64,000 nt of DNA from Dermatophagoides farinae (GCF_024713945.1 NC_134679.1:4159001-4223000); one strand, 5' to 3'; positions 36,874 to 48,726 are shown, counted from the stretch's first letter. The notes: generated by a model from the letters alone, not told the origin. Translations and numbers: made by a program.

Positions 36874-38384
36874 TTATAACCATTTTATTAAACAATGATT
36901 TCGTTTACCCAAGCTAACTATCGTAATATGATTTTTTAATATATGTTCTGGCTTATTTTCAATCAAATCATCCGCTTTAGAATGACGATTATAATTAATA
37001 TAAAAACCACCATCCTTAATCGTATTGATTGCTTCAATTTCGGAATGAAAAAAATTTGTTTGCATCGCCAGGTTTAGTACGGTAGTTTGTTGTTCGATAA
37101 ATTCCATATGAATGATAGGAACACCGTCAAATACATCGTTGATTTCTTGTTCATTAAGGTTGCCTAATTGATCAAGATTTTTGTCAAACAATGCTGATGT
37201 TATTCGTTTTGCCTGATCTAAACCATTTTGTCCATGTACCAGTAATGTCATCTCTTCGGCTAAGCGTTTCTGTAATTGCCATGGTTTTGGATTTTTCATC
37301 TGATTTAGTATCAACGTTTCGATTTCGGCCAATGGCCGAAATGAAAATAATTTTAATAAACGGTTGATATCACGATCGGGTATTCGCATAAAATACTATT
37401 TTTGTACAAATGAACTTAATTTTAGCTCATGAAGAATTAAAACAAAAATAATAACTAACTTGATAAAGTCCAAATGGTGTCGTCATTTCTGGATTTAAAA
37501 ATACAGCTTTACCTTCGGATTTGCCAATTTTATTTCCTTTATTGTCCGTAATTAATGGAATGAATAATCCACATGGAAGTTGTTGATCAATTTTCTTGAT
37601 CAAATCATAACCATTATGAATGTTCACTGTTTGATCAACACCACCAACCTGTACTCGACATCCATATTGTTTGAAGAGATGATACCAATCATATGCTTGA
37701 AAAGTTTGATAGGCAAATTCTGCAAAACTTAGACCGCTTGGTGATTCTAATCGCTCTCGAATGGCACTTTTGTTTAACATATCACCCATACGAAGATATC
37801 GAGCATATTTGTTGATAAAATCAACAACATTCATTTTGTTAAACCATTCGCTATTACGAAGAATGACAAATTCTCGATCATCAGCAACATGTTTAGCAAA
37901 ATATTTCCGATAATTATCAAAGACTTGTTGAATGTCTTGTTCAATACCACAGGCATTCGAATCGATAAGATTGTCAGAAAGAATAGGTCGTTCCTGTACT
38001 TTACCCGAAGGATCACCAATATGAGCCGTAGCATCACCAATGAGTAGAATGATTCGATGACCATGATGATGCAAATGAAATAATGAAATCAATACTAAAA
38101 GATTTCCAACATGAAGGCTTTTGTTGGTGGGATCAAAACCGGCATAAATTATCTGTTTTCGTGATAAAAATTCATTGATATTAGCACTGAGAGAAGAAAA
38201 AAATTAAAAATTAGAATAACCAAAATACAAAAAATTACCTTTGAGGAAAATATGAACTAAACAATCCTTTCGAAGATAATTGATCATAAATTTTTGATCC
38301 AATAAATCTTTTCAATGAGTTTTGGCTAATTAATTGAGATGATAATCTCAGAATCGAAACGGAACGGACAATTAATGATTGCAT
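36874..38384 (-). CDS. YARS2: Mitochondrial tyrosyl-tRNA synthetase
   Basis: Three exons on the minus strand: 38384-38239, 38186-37460 and 37395-36874, phases 2 and 0, giving 464 residues (human 477). The first 30 residues are rich in Arg/Ser/Leu without acids (MQSLIVRSVSILRLSSQL), a good mitochondrial presequence. Class I signatures are present: the HIGH-type motif HVGN at residues 74-77 and the KMSKS-type motif KIGKS at 268-272. The catalytic core has GDATAHIGDPSGK and VQVGGVDQTVNIHNGYDLI. The C-terminal S4-like region (DGGFYINYNRHSK) ends VSLGKRNHCLIKWL, like the human protein. It charges mitochondrial tRNA-Tyr. It is convergent with SMU1 with a 9-base gap, so the two mRNAs should overlap at their 3' ends. 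Confidence 0.95.
36887..36892 (+). terminator. Probable poly(A) signal ATTAAA of SMU1
   Basis: The first good plus-strand poly(A) hexamer after the SMU1 stop lies 22 bases downstream, within the last codons of YARS2 on the opposite strand. Confidence 0.45.
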
Positions 38385-39752
38385 TATTAACGTTAACCGA
38401 TCAATGAAATTGTTTATTTCATGTCACATGGTATTTCATTTATTGGATGTAAATATAAATCATACATAAACGACGTTCTTATAATCCACGGATTTAAATC
38501 GAAAATTCCCGCCATTATCATGAAAGATGTAACTTTTTTCCACGTTTAAAATTCATTTTGAATCATTTGTTTGTTCAATTTTGTTTATATATCTATTGGT
38601 CGCGAAAAATTTCTCCATGAGTGGGCAAACAATGTTACTCTTTTTCTTAATAAAATTTTCAATAATCATCAGTTTTTTTTTAAATGTGTGTATTGCTTCT
38701 GTTTGTCGACAATAACGACCACACAATACACACACAAGTTTTCATTAATTATCATATTAGTGCGTGAGTCGTTGTCAATGTTGATGATGAACATCAAACA
38801 AATAAAATATGTCTATGTTTAGCATAAATCATCATCATCATTCAAACTTGAAATAAATCCACCACAAAAAAAAACGTTTTTCCATTCAAGGTTTTTTTCC
38901 AACCAAATGAATAATTTTACAACAACCACAATTTTAGTTTTTACAAAGGGGATAATATTACAAGAATCATATTTAGAAAAAAAAACTCATGTTTAGATAG
39001 GCAAGGATTCTCGTAAAGATGATTTAATGAATTCGATAAATGTTCATTTTAAATTATTGATTATTTATTTTTTTTTTTTTTGGAGAAAATTCCATAAAAT
39101 TAAATAAAAAGAAAAAATAATATACAAAAGAGTATCAATATGGATTTTCAAAATGATTGGCTGTAGTGAATATGGATAATAACAGGACGAGTTGGTGTCT
39201 TTATGTTGTGTATGTTTTGAAAATTATGGAATCAATGGTGTATAAAGCGATTCTTTTTTTCCATGTAAAAAGTATATGTAATCAATTCAAGGAATAATGA
39301 ATTATTTTGATGTATCTATGCTATTCAAAGTATCAGAATTCGTTTTTGTATTTATTATGTTTTGTGCCATTGCCATATAAATTCTCATGTATGAATAATA
39401 AAATGATTTTAATACTTGTTCAAAAGAGATGTTTATTATGTATGTATGAGCGCGCAATGTGGCAAAAATCATGTCTAAATTCAGGAAAAAAAACTTGACA
39501 ATTAACAATGAAAGAAAATCGGAATGATTATGGATTTTTTTTTTTGATCGAACAAAGATCAATCGTTTTTCAGCAATAAAATTGTTCATAATAGTAAAAT
39601 AACAATAAATTGGTCATGTCTAAACCTAAAATTGTTTGATCTTTGAAAATGTAAAATTTGTATTTATGTATGTATGTTAGCAATTACTAATTATGTATGT
39701 GTGTGTGTGTGTGTGTGTGTATGATTTTTAGGATTAAGATGAATGGTTTTGA
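38385..39752. other. Spacer between YARS2 and the DNAJB6-like gene
   Basis: About 1.37 kb between two minus-strand genes. The right part should be the 3'-UTR of the DnaJ gene, with an AATAAA-type signal near 39352 (TTTATT on the plus strand) and a (TG)n run at 39698-39720. The left part should hold the YARS2 promoter. No coding exon recognised. Confidence 0.5.
39698..39720. repeat. (TG)n microsatellite in the probable DNAJB6-like 3'-UTR
   Basis: A TG run of 23 bases beginning about 33 bases beyond the DnaJ stop codon, so a CA repeat in the sense strand of that transcript. Confidence 0.85.
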
Positions 39753-40641
39753 TTAGAATTTGATAGATTGTTTACTGAGATTATTTTGTGGTGCATCTTT
39801 GATGACTTTTGACTTGAGAATACCATTCTCGTGGACAGTGACAGTTTCTTTTCCATTTTCAAACACCCTATTTATTATGAACGAAAAATTTAATTAGAAC
39901 AGTTCATTTAAATTCAATCGATAATCACTTACTTTCTTGTTTCAATTTTGTTACCATTCACATATTTAGTCGTTGTTGTTGTTGTACGTTTGACATTAGA
40001 ACGCATACCATTCCCATTCATGTGAGCAAATGGATCATCCGATGTGAATGTCGTGAAAGAGCTATGGGTATTACCAACGCCAAAAGGATCAACAAATGGT
40101 TGTAGATTGCCAAAACCAAAACCGTTTTGACCAAACGGGGGAAAACCTCCACCTCCAAATGGCTGGAAATCGGCAAACGGATCAGCACGAAAAAATTCTC
40201 GGAATATATCGTGTGGATCACGAAATGAAAACATAGATGCGAATGGATTGTGATTGTTGTTTGTGCCAAAAAAATCTTGTTGATCATCGACCGAACCATA
40301 TTTATCGTATTGGCGACGTTTCTTATCTATTTCATCAAACAAACAAATGTTATTATTGTTTCAAGAATGAAAAAAATAGACTAACCATCAGACAAAATTT
40401 CATATGCCTGTGAAATTTGTTTAAATTGTTTTTCTGCTTCATCTTTATTATTTGGATTTTTATCGGGATGCCATTTTAGTGCCAATTTGCGATAACTAAA
40501 CAATCCATAGAAAAGTAAACAGATGAGCTTAAGCAAGTTTTTTCATTTCTCATTCACTCAAAAAAAAACTTACGCTTTTTTAATTTCATCAGGCGATGCC
40601 GTACGAGTTACTTGTAAAATTTCATAATAATCGACTGCCAT
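39753..40641 (-). CDS. DNAJB6: DnaJ/Hsp40 co-chaperone of the DNAJB6 (mrj) type
   Basis: Four exons on the minus strand: 40641-40574, 40495-40386, 40326-39933 and 39867-39753, phases 2, 1 and 2, giving 228 residues. The J domain is at residues 1-70 ([20 protein letters not shown]) with HPD at 32-34 and [12 protein letters not shown] Gly/Phe-rich region has [18 protein letters not shown]. The last part, [20 protein letters not shown] then [20 protein letters not shown], corresponds to the class B6/B2 segment [20 protein letters not shown] of human DNAJB6. It stimulates Hsp70 and in its family prevents polyglutamine aggregation. The Ser/Thr-rich stretch before the C-terminal beta region is short, close to DNAJB6b and insect mrj in length. 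Introns are about 60-80 nt. Confidence 0.93.
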
Positions 40642-43600
40642 TTTCAAGTTGTTCTTTGCTTTACTTTCTCACGTTTGATGATGTTGTTGGCAGGCAGATA
40701 TATGAGTAGTTTCAAAATATTTTTGGTCGTTTTTATTTGTTGGATTTCGTCAAAAAAACGTTTTGTTTCCAAGTTGATCCGCAATGAAAGAATTTTTTAT
40801 CAGGATTTTTTTTTATTCAATTGTTATGTAAAGCATCTATAATAATTGAAAGCAAATAAAAAATTATAATTGAATTGAATAATAATTATTGTTGTTGTCA
40901 AATTTATAAATAAGTTTTTGATTAAAGCTAACAGTTTTTATACGCAACAAATGTATAGATATATGATGATGACTATGACGGGAAAAATGCTTAGACTTGT
41001 GACAATCATGCAACTGCTATGATGATAATTAGATGATTTTGTTGGGGTAGTTGGCCCCGTTTTTCAGTCACAGTTTGTAATTCGAAATCCTGTAAAAGTT
41101 GTTTTTCTGTTTAAGTATGTTTTTTTTATACTGTTGTTGTTAACAAGACAATGACTTTTTTGTTGTTCATTTTTTTTTCTTCTGGGTTGACTTACTCAGA
41201 GACAATTTTTTTTTAATGGATGAATGAATTCTTGTGCATGCGATTCGGGAAAAAAATGGGCGAGATAAATGAACTGATCACACACACACACACACAAAAA
41301 ACATAAGGGTTGAATGTCTTTTTACTTGTGGTTTGAATTATTAGACCCAAAAATGAAAGTAAATGTACACATTCATATATGGTCAAAATTTATTCTTGGG
41401 TGGCGGCTACAATATTCATGGAGTAGCGGTAAATGTATCAAAAACAAAATCCAACTAGTGATTCTTTTTTTCACTTTTCACCCGAAATATTGCATAATAT
41501 ATCAAAAACATGTGACAAAATTTATGACCCAAGAACGATCATATAACAAACAAGGTTTTAGTTTTCCTATACCAAACTGATGGATGAAGAAGGAAAAAAA
41601 ACTATATATTTTCTTGTGATAATCGTCATTAATGAAATTTGATCAAGTTTTTTTTTATTTATTTTTCATCTTACCTTAAATCAGAATATATATTATATTT
41701 AGTACACGATTTAAAGGGTAGGATAACAAAACTAAAAATAAATTAATGATTATCAAATACTGTTACAATAAACTGAAAAGATGGGAACACAGAAAAAAAA
41801 TGGTGATACGTTTTTTCAAAGATCACGAATTCACGAATTTGAATTTAAACATGAGCTCATCAATTGAATCTAAACAAACAAACAAACAAACAAAAAAATA
41901 CAGCAGCAGACAAGGACCCAAATCTTGGGTCCCTTTCTGAGATGAGATAACGTAATTTTTTTTAATTATAATTACTGGAATTATGATTTTCAACGATTCG
42001 GTTGATTGATTTTCAATTTTTTTTTCGTAGTTATTTTATTTTCGAAAAACGAGAAACGATTTCGTTATTCTTGCGTGACAGTGTTTCTTTTGTTTATATG
42101 ATATGGATTTCACTTTGGATTCACAAGATTTGATATGATTTCGTATTATTTGTTTTTTAGTTTATATAATATAAAAAAATGTATTTTTGATTGCAATCAA
42201 CAAGCAACAAAAAAATTTTTTTTTTTTTGTTTTCAACATGATAATTTTCATTAACAATCAAACGATAGTGATATGGAGCTATTATAATCAGTCATTCAAT
42301 GTTTATCATTTGTTCAATCGAAATTTATCATTCAAAATACATGTATGATTTCAAACGCAAAAACTTACCTCTTCAGATAAAATAACAATCAATGTAATTG
42401 TATGAAAAACAATGAAATTAATTTAGAAATAGATAGATTTGATTTTGATGATATGGATTAAGGATGTGAAATTATTTTGATAATAATGATGAGTTGAGAT
42501 AATTATTTTTCCACATTACCACCGTCATATAAATCAATGAGTGAACCAAGTTGCGAAAAATTTAGTAAATTTCCAAAACGAAAACAAAATAATAGATACA
42601 CAATTTTCAATATCACCATCAACAATAAATAGATTCGAAAGAAACAATGTATCTTATTATTATTTTAAAACATATGTGGAATGTGTCGTTCCAAATGGAT
42701 TATGAATGAGTTGTCGACGAAACGCCAGGATTATGGCGATGGACGACATATATAATGATGATGATGATGATGATAAAAACAAACAAAGGCAAAAACAATG
42801 TAGAAATGAGAAAACTTTTTGAGCAATATAAAATTTGTTGTTGTTATCATCGAGTAACACAAACGAACAAATAAAATTTGAAAAAATGGCTTTCGTTCTT
42901 TCCTTTTCTTCTGACTGCTTTGCCTGGTGTATTAATAAATGTTGAATTTTGATCCAAGAACGCGTGCAAAAACCTACATACACAATATTCTAACTGACTT
43001 TTTGTTGTTGTTGTTGTTGCTACTATTGCTGCTATGGCTACAACAAATATTGCTTTGGATATTTGTCGTCGTAGTCGTAGGCGTTTACATCTAAAACGAT
43101 GATGACGACAGCATCAACATTCGACATTATATATATCACACATGCAAAGATCATTGATGTTGTAGCAGCAGCAGCAGCATTTATATTTGATTTTTTTTTT
43201 AATAGCAGCTACATTGGATTTCTTGTTTTTTTTTTAAATTTTGACTCTCTCTCTCTCTCTCTTGGTTTCCATCATCTTTCCATTCAAATGATCATCGTCA
43301 TCAAATAACGATGATGATCATCATCATCATCATGGTAGCTATATAGACTTTGTAATCACTGATGCTGTTGTTGTTTTTTTTTATTGTCAATGACGCTGAT
43401 ATTTTCAAAAACCATTCCTATTTGAAAATATAATATCTGTATTTTTGTATGGTTACAATATATTCATTGATAATTATGGTGATTATGGCGTTTTTGTTTT
43501 TTGGATTATAACATTATCTTCAAATTATTAAAATAATAATGCTCATGATGATGGTGGTCATGCATTAATGCTATCGTAATTCAATGATATATTTAAATAT

Positions 43601-45130
43601 CCAAATACCAACCAGTTGTTAATGTTATTGGGTAATACTTTTACTATAGCAGCTAATTAATTGATCTTATTGATGGAACAATTTTTTTTGTTTTGTTGTT
43701 CTTCTATCCATAAGCCATCTGTCCAAAAAAAAAAAAAAAATATTTTGGATCAATATTTGATTTTGCAAACTTTTTTTTTGTTACGCACGCTTTTGACATA
43801 TGGATGGATTTAATATTGCCACGGTCAAGACGTCATAATATAATAATAATAAAAATACTTATATAATGGCACGTTTAATTTTTTTTTTTTTTTTGATCGG
43901 ATTATGAAATTCATGGATTTTGCGAATGAAAAAAAAACTTTACTTGGTTGCGGTAAATGAATTTTTGTTTTGTCTATTATTTCCAATTATTCGTTTATTG
44001 AACCCGATAACAAAAGCATTGGAATATCATCCAGATTTCATTATTCATTGTCATGATCAAATGAGAGGTCATCATTCTAGTTGTATTCATAACTAGAAAA
44101 AAAAACTATACCAGTTCCTACTTGAAATTTTTAATGTTATATAAGAGTACCCGGAAATAAAATTGATAAAAAAACCGATATAATAGCATAGACAAAGTAA
44201 ACGCTAAAACATGATCATCACGATATCATTGATTGTCTGATATTGCATCATCATATGTGTAGTTTCGATTCGTATTCATAAAAAGAAAAGAAAAAAAAGG
44301 GTTGTCTTGACAACCATATATGTCGATGACTCTTTACCGAAGAAAGAATATGTAAAAAAAATATGAACATGCAACAATATTTCCAGCCATATATTGCTAT
44401 TTAGTTTTGCAATTCAAAGCATTATGTATTTACCAGTATTTAATTCGATGAATATCGTTGCCATTGGTGATCCAGGGTCCATAAGAAAATTCAGGGACAT
44501 TATGGTATTTACAATTTGCAATAATGGACAAAGTATTTCTTTTGATCGACTTGATTCATTCGATTCGTTGGGACGAACATTGCTATTATTATTTATTCAA
44601 AAATTAGGTTGTTCACCTTTCCAGTAGGTAGGTTTCTTTTTTCCATTATTCTTCAATCATGTAATTGGGCATTTGATTGCAACCAAAAAAAAAAAAATTC
44701 GCTCAATCACAAATAAAATTGATCGATTAAAAACTCCAATTGTTTAGTACATCAAATTAACCAATGACTTTGACTTTGAATAGCAAGAAAAAAAGTGAAC
44801 TTGATCATCAATTTATCTAAATGAAACTGTTATTAAATTTTGGATAATGTAAAAAAAGCGATTTTCTATTCGAATATCGAAAATCTATTTTATTTTGTTC
44901 AGATAGCAAGGTCAGTAAATCATTAAAAAATAATCAATTCAAAAAAATACGAATGAAAAAACGCTTCCATATTTTTTCGAAGGAGGGATAAATGGCATAC
45001 GCACAAAAATACAAAACAACGTAGGTGTCATAGTATGAATTTGATTTCAAACAGGAAAAAAAAGGATAATATCTGAACAAAAAAAACATACATTTTGGGC
45101 GTATAACGAAACAAAAATGTATAAAAATAA
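40642..45130. other. 4.5 kb without a recognisable gene
   Basis: This gap interrupts the compact housekeeping cluster. It holds A/T homopolymers, (CA)n near 41281-41296, a (CT)n run near 43249-43262, a CAG-type triplet run near 43161-43178 and ATC runs near 42757 and 43316. A minus-strand consensus donor (GAAGAG then GTAAGT) sits at 42369-42364 with no recognisable coding exon before it. The open frames at 41314-41580, 42660-42983 and 44394-44627 resemble no family I know. The left part should include the DnaJ promoter and the right end the DDX24 3'-UTR. Confidence 0.5.
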
Positions 45131-47228
45131 CTAGCTAGAATTTAATAAAGATCTATTCGGAAGTGGTTTCTTCAATAGAATCGATAATTCATGTTCATAG
45201 GTCTTTAATTTTCGTTCACAATCTTTACGTTCACGTATGCTGGAATTTTGATTTTCAACATCATCATCACCCTGTTCATCAGAATCATATTCAATTTCAC
45301 AAGCTTTAGCAGTGGTTCGAAACCAATTTTCTTCCGTTCGATTTTTTCGTAATTTATGTTCCAGCATATCACATAATTGTGCTAATCGTATACGTTCTTT
45401 TAAACGTTTCAATATTCTTGAATTTATATTCGAATATTCTGCTATGGATTCTTTATGAATAATTTTGGAAAAATTACGTAGAAAAAAAGCCTCCTCCCGA
45501 GGATCACATAGAATTAGACTAAAACCTTTGTTATTAATTCGTGCTGTACGGCCACTTCGATGTATATAGATATCAGCCGAACGTGGTACCTGATAATGAA
45601 CGACATGATCAATATTAGGAATGTCCAATCCACGAGAAGCAACATCGGTTGCGAATATCAATGAATTTCGTTTTGTGGTAAATCGTTCAATATTTGTAAG
45701 GCGACGTTTTTGAGGCATTGATGAGTGAATAGATAAGGGATTCATTCGAAGAAATCGAAACAAGTTCAAAAGGCGTCGTATACAATCGATACTGTTACAA
45801 AAAACAATTGTTCGACCTGGATTATTCAGAACGAAATAGTATAGGTATAGATCTTTATCGTCTTTTAGACAATGTATTATTGATTCGGTCAAATGTTCGG
45901 CATCCGGCTTTGATCTTCGACCACCATCTGTTAGATCACATGTTTTCAATGTATTACGGTCAAGATTTAATGATTTAATTAAATCGATTGAATCTCGATC
46001 TGATTTGTTTGATGATAATCGATGTTTTTTCTTTGTAGATCGATTCATTGTTAAAGTGGCTGAGAATATAAACACTTGACATTTGCCAGACTTTAACGGA
46101 TTACAATCATCTTTGTTGAAAAAATCGATGATAAATCCAAGTTCTTGAAAATGTGATTTTTCAATCATTCGATCGGCTTCATCGATGACCAACGATCGAA
46201 GGTCGGTGATAAGCGATTTGCGATTCAAATATGGAACCGTATTCGAATTAAGCATTTCCCATAATCTTCCAGGTGTTGCAACAATGATTTGTGGTTTTTG
46301 TCTAGAAAGGATTCGTTCTTGTTTTTGTATGGCTAAACCGCCAACAATCAATGCCACTTTGATCATTGAACTAAATTTGCATATATTGTCAATATGTTGT
46401 TTAATCTGGACGGCCAACTCTCTGGTTGGTGTTAGAATGATCGATCTAAGTTTAGGATCATTGTTTGATGATTCATCCATTTCTTTGATAATTTGATCGA
46501 CTATAGGAATGGCAAATGCTAATGTTTTACCGCTACCAGTCGGTGCGGCAGCATAAATATTCATACGATCATTGATTGCAGCTGGTATTGCAGCCGATTG
46601 AATGGCCGTTGGTGTAAACATCCGAAGTGATCGTAGACATTGAATTATTGGTTTTGGTACAGATAATTTTTTCCACTCAGACATTATCCAGGTCTTTTTG
46701 TGGCGAAACTTTACAATTTTGCAAATTATTTGAGTTGATTGATAATTTCTTTCGAAGAAAAAGAATAAACACAGTTTTGAAAATGAACGAATTAAATTTT
46801 ATTATTATTATTATTATTATTGGTTGCTCATAATTTGAAAGAAATAAAAATTAAACTGATCTGACAAAAAAAACATGAAAAAACGTGCTTTATCAAATTG
46901 TCCGTTCTTAAACGTTGTTACGTTTCAACTTAACATCATCTTCGCCATCACTTTTAAATTCTACTTCATCTTCTTGCTTGGACACGACAAATGAATTTAC
47001 ATTCTTGATCAATTTTTTCTTTTTTATATTTTTGACTTTATGTTTTGTTTCTTTTTCGGATTTCCTATCATCATCTGGTTTACTCGGTTCAGCTCGAACA
47101 ATTTGATAATTATCTAGCTCTTCGATGGAAACTAAACCTTGGAAATCTTCTGCCGTTAGACCATCATCACACTCGATTGCCACCGGTTTCCAATGATGCT
47201 CATCCTTTGATTTTCGTTTTCGTGTCAT
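45131..47228 (-). CDS. DDX24: DEAD-box RNA helicase DDX24 (Mak5 type)
   Basis: Two coding parts on the minus strand. The N-terminal part, 47228 to about 46910 (MTRKRKSKDEHHWKPVAIEC), has FQGLVSIEELDNYQIV, matching DDLVCFEELTDYQLV of human DDX24. The helicase part runs from about 46705 to 45131 and includes MSEWKKLSVPKPIIQCLRSL (ATG 46684). Motifs seen are the Q motif, APTGSGKT (residues 47-54 from that ATG), TPTRELAVQIKQHID, ATPGRLWE, DEAD, SAT, FATDVASRGLDIP and HRSGRTAR. VGGLAIQKQERIL and the missing usual spacing identify DDX24 rather than other DEAD proteins. The exact intron is uncertain: upstream in-frame KKTWI before MSEW fits human KTWIP, and the acceptor may be at about 46708 or 46745. 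The protein lacks the large insertion found after motif I in vertebrates. The yeast homologue acts in 60S ribosome biogenesis. It is head-to-head with SNRNP27. Confidence 0.92.
46801..46821. repeat. (ATT)n run within the DDX24 intron
   Basis: Seven ATT units. On the coding strand of DDX24 this reads as AAT repeats and places a stop in the frame upstream of the helicase exon, which supports an intron here. Confidence 0.8.
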
Positions 47229-47522
47229 TTCTTAAGAAAAAATTAACAAAAAAGAACAAGTAAAAATATTTTGAACATGAAATAAACACGCGTGTGATCA
47301 TTAAAAACAAAATTCCGTAGCGTCATCTAGTGGGTGTCTTGAAAAAAATTTAAGCGAGCTCGATTGTTACTCGATTGTATTTATCCATGGTTCCAATCTT
47401 GTTGATATCACATTGAATTTTTCGAAAGAAATATCTCTCTCTTTTAATCAAGGTATTGATTGGATTAATTCGGATTCACACGAATTATCTGTTATTTGAT
47501 TATTATTATTATTATAAACGTA
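47229..47522. promoter_or_regulatory. Bidirectional promoter region of DDX24 and SNRNP27
   Basis: The 294 bases separate two head-to-head start codons, so both promoters and 5'-UTRs must fit here. No TATA box stands out; the middle is less AT-rich than flanking intergenic DNA. An ATT run precedes the SNRNP27 start codon. Confidence 0.55.
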
Positions 47523-48161
47523 ATGCGTAGTAGATCTCGATCACCATCATCTCGAAGCCGTTCCCGTCATGATGTAAGGCCTAGACCACGTGAACATGAA
47601 CGAGGTCGTGATAATGGTACAAGTCGAGATTCTCGATCGCATCGCGAACATCGAACAGGTCGAGATTATCCCCGTAGTCCTCTACGTGAACGCGATGGTG
47701 GTGAAAGACGAATAGTTCGTGAACAGCGATATCGCAACTATGACCGTGAACGCAGTGGAATTGATGATCGGGATCGGCATCAAGATAGAGGGGATGGACG
47801 CAAACATCATCGTGGCCATCAACATCGATATCATGATCATCGTAGATCACAATCACCTCGTGCTCGTCGGCGTTCTCGATCTAGATCGCGATCCAAAACA
47901 CCAAAATCGGAAAAAAATAGTGGAGCCGTTCCTCAATATCTGATGAATCGTCCGGAAATTACTGACAAAGATCTCGAAGGTAAAACTGAAGAAGAACAAA
48001 AAATGATGAAATTGATGGGGTTTGCTGGTTTCGATTCGACAAAAGGTAAACCAGTCAAAGGAAATAATGTTTCGGCTGTTAATGTCTTACAGAAACGTAA
48101 ATATCGTCAATATATGAATCGAAAAGGTGGATTTAATCGGCCATTAGATTTTGTCGCTTAA
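47523..48161 (+). CDS. SNRNP27: U4/U6.U5 tri-snRNP 27 kDa protein
   Basis: Single exon, 212 residues. The chosen start is ATG 47523 ([20 protein letters not shown]); the upstream extension has only a TTG and an Ile run from an ATT repeat. Residues 1-135 are Arg/Ser, Arg/Asp and His-rich, typical RS-domain composition. The C-terminal 60 residues are the family signature: [20 protein letters not shown] and [20 protein letters not shown] ending FVA, nearly identical to human SNRNP27. The protein belongs to the tri-snRNP and helps hold the 5' splice site in the B complex. The gene shares a 294-base promoter region with DDX24. An AATAAA signal at 48226-48231 directly abuts the stop of the convergent small ORF. 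Confidence 0.95.
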   Translation: MRSRSRSPSSRSRSRHDVRPRPREHERGRDNGTSRDSRSHREHRTGRDYPRSPLRERDGGERRIVREQRYRNYDRERSGIDDRDRHQDRGDGRKHHRGHQHRYHDHRRSQSPRARRRSRSRSRSKTPKSEKNSGAVPQYLMNRPEITDKDLEGKTEEEQKMMKLMGFAGFDSTKGKPVKGNNVSAVNVLQKRKYRQYMNRKGGFNRPLDFVA

Positions 48162-48225
48162 CATTGAACATTTCATTTGAATTTTATCTGTAAATATTTA
48201 AATTTTTTGAAATTTGGAAAAATGA

Positions 48226-48231
48226 AATAAA
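48226..48231 (+). terminator. Poly(A) signal AATAAA of SNRNP27
   Basis: Sixty-four bases after the SNRNP27 stop codon and immediately left of the stop codon of the small basic ORF on the other strand, so the 3'-UTRs of the two convergent genes would overlap. Confidence 0.6.
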
Positions 48232-48495
48232 TTAATGCTTTCTTTTTCTGGAATTCTTTTTCGCAGATCGGTTTTCATTTTTGTTGTCTGTTCGTTTAGT
48301 TCTCGATATAAATGTCTTTGATTTTACTTTGGACATTATTTTGTCTTTCATATTCAAAGATGATCCAGCTTTTTTCTTCGTACATTTGACTTCATTTGGT
48401 CGTCTGGTGTGTTTATTGTTGCCGAATGTTAATGTTGCCTTTTGTTCAATCATATAAATAGATTGCATTCTTAAAATTTTGCCAATTTTAAACAT
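48232..48495 (-). CDS. Small basic protein, 87 residues, not recognised
   Basis: Complete frame from ATG 48495 (MFKIGKILRMQSIYMIEQKA) to the TAA at 48232. It is strongly basic, with KCTKKKAGSSLNMKDKIMSK in the middle and a nuclear-localisation-like end, KKNSRKRKH. The composition is unlike the low-complexity noise frames elsewhere. It is convergent with SNRNP27 (70 bases between stops) and head-to-head with PSMB6 (231 bases between starts), the spacing real genes show in this cluster. I see no known domain. A nucleolar or ribosome-biogenesis role would fit the composition but is only a guess. It could also be a chance frame in shared untranslated sequence. Confidence 0.5.
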   Translation of the reverse strand: MFKIGKILRMQSIYMIEQKATLTFGNNKHTRRPNEVKCTKKKAGSSLNMKDKIMSKVKSKTFISRTKRTDNKNENRSAKKNSRKRKH

Positions 48496-48726
48496 TTTTA
48501 TTATTTATTTATTAATCATTTTTTAAATTAAAAGTTTGCCATTTAAGAAGAAAATAGCTTTCATTATAAAAAAGTTTAAAAATTGAAATAAATCCAATCG
48601 CCTATTTTAACATTGTTGTTGCTCACATTGTTGAAACAGTTCAGTTCATTGTCATGACTTGCCAATTTGTTTTCCATTTGAGCGATATTACAATCAACAA
48701 TCAAAAAAATTTGAACATCAAAAACG
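48496..48726. promoter_or_regulatory. Short divergent promoter region upstream of PSMB6
   Basis: The 231 bases lie between the PSMB6 start and the start of the small basic ORF. The stretch is AT-rich and no clear core element stands out. If the small ORF is not a gene, it is simply the PSMB6 promoter and 5'-UTR. Confidence 0.4.

Noticed and set aside
44295-44320. Palindrome GGTTGTC-TT-GACAACC
   Set aside because: A seven-base stem is too short to separate from chance in 64 kb.
44394-44627. 77-codon plus-strand frame in the 40.6-45.1 kb gap
   Set aside because: Reads as non-repetitive protein but matches nothing known and has no flanking splice or gene context.
47496-47522. Upstream extension of SNRNP27 with an Ile run
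   Set aside because: Starts at TTG and derives from an ATT repeat; ATG 47523 begins the expected RS-rich protein.
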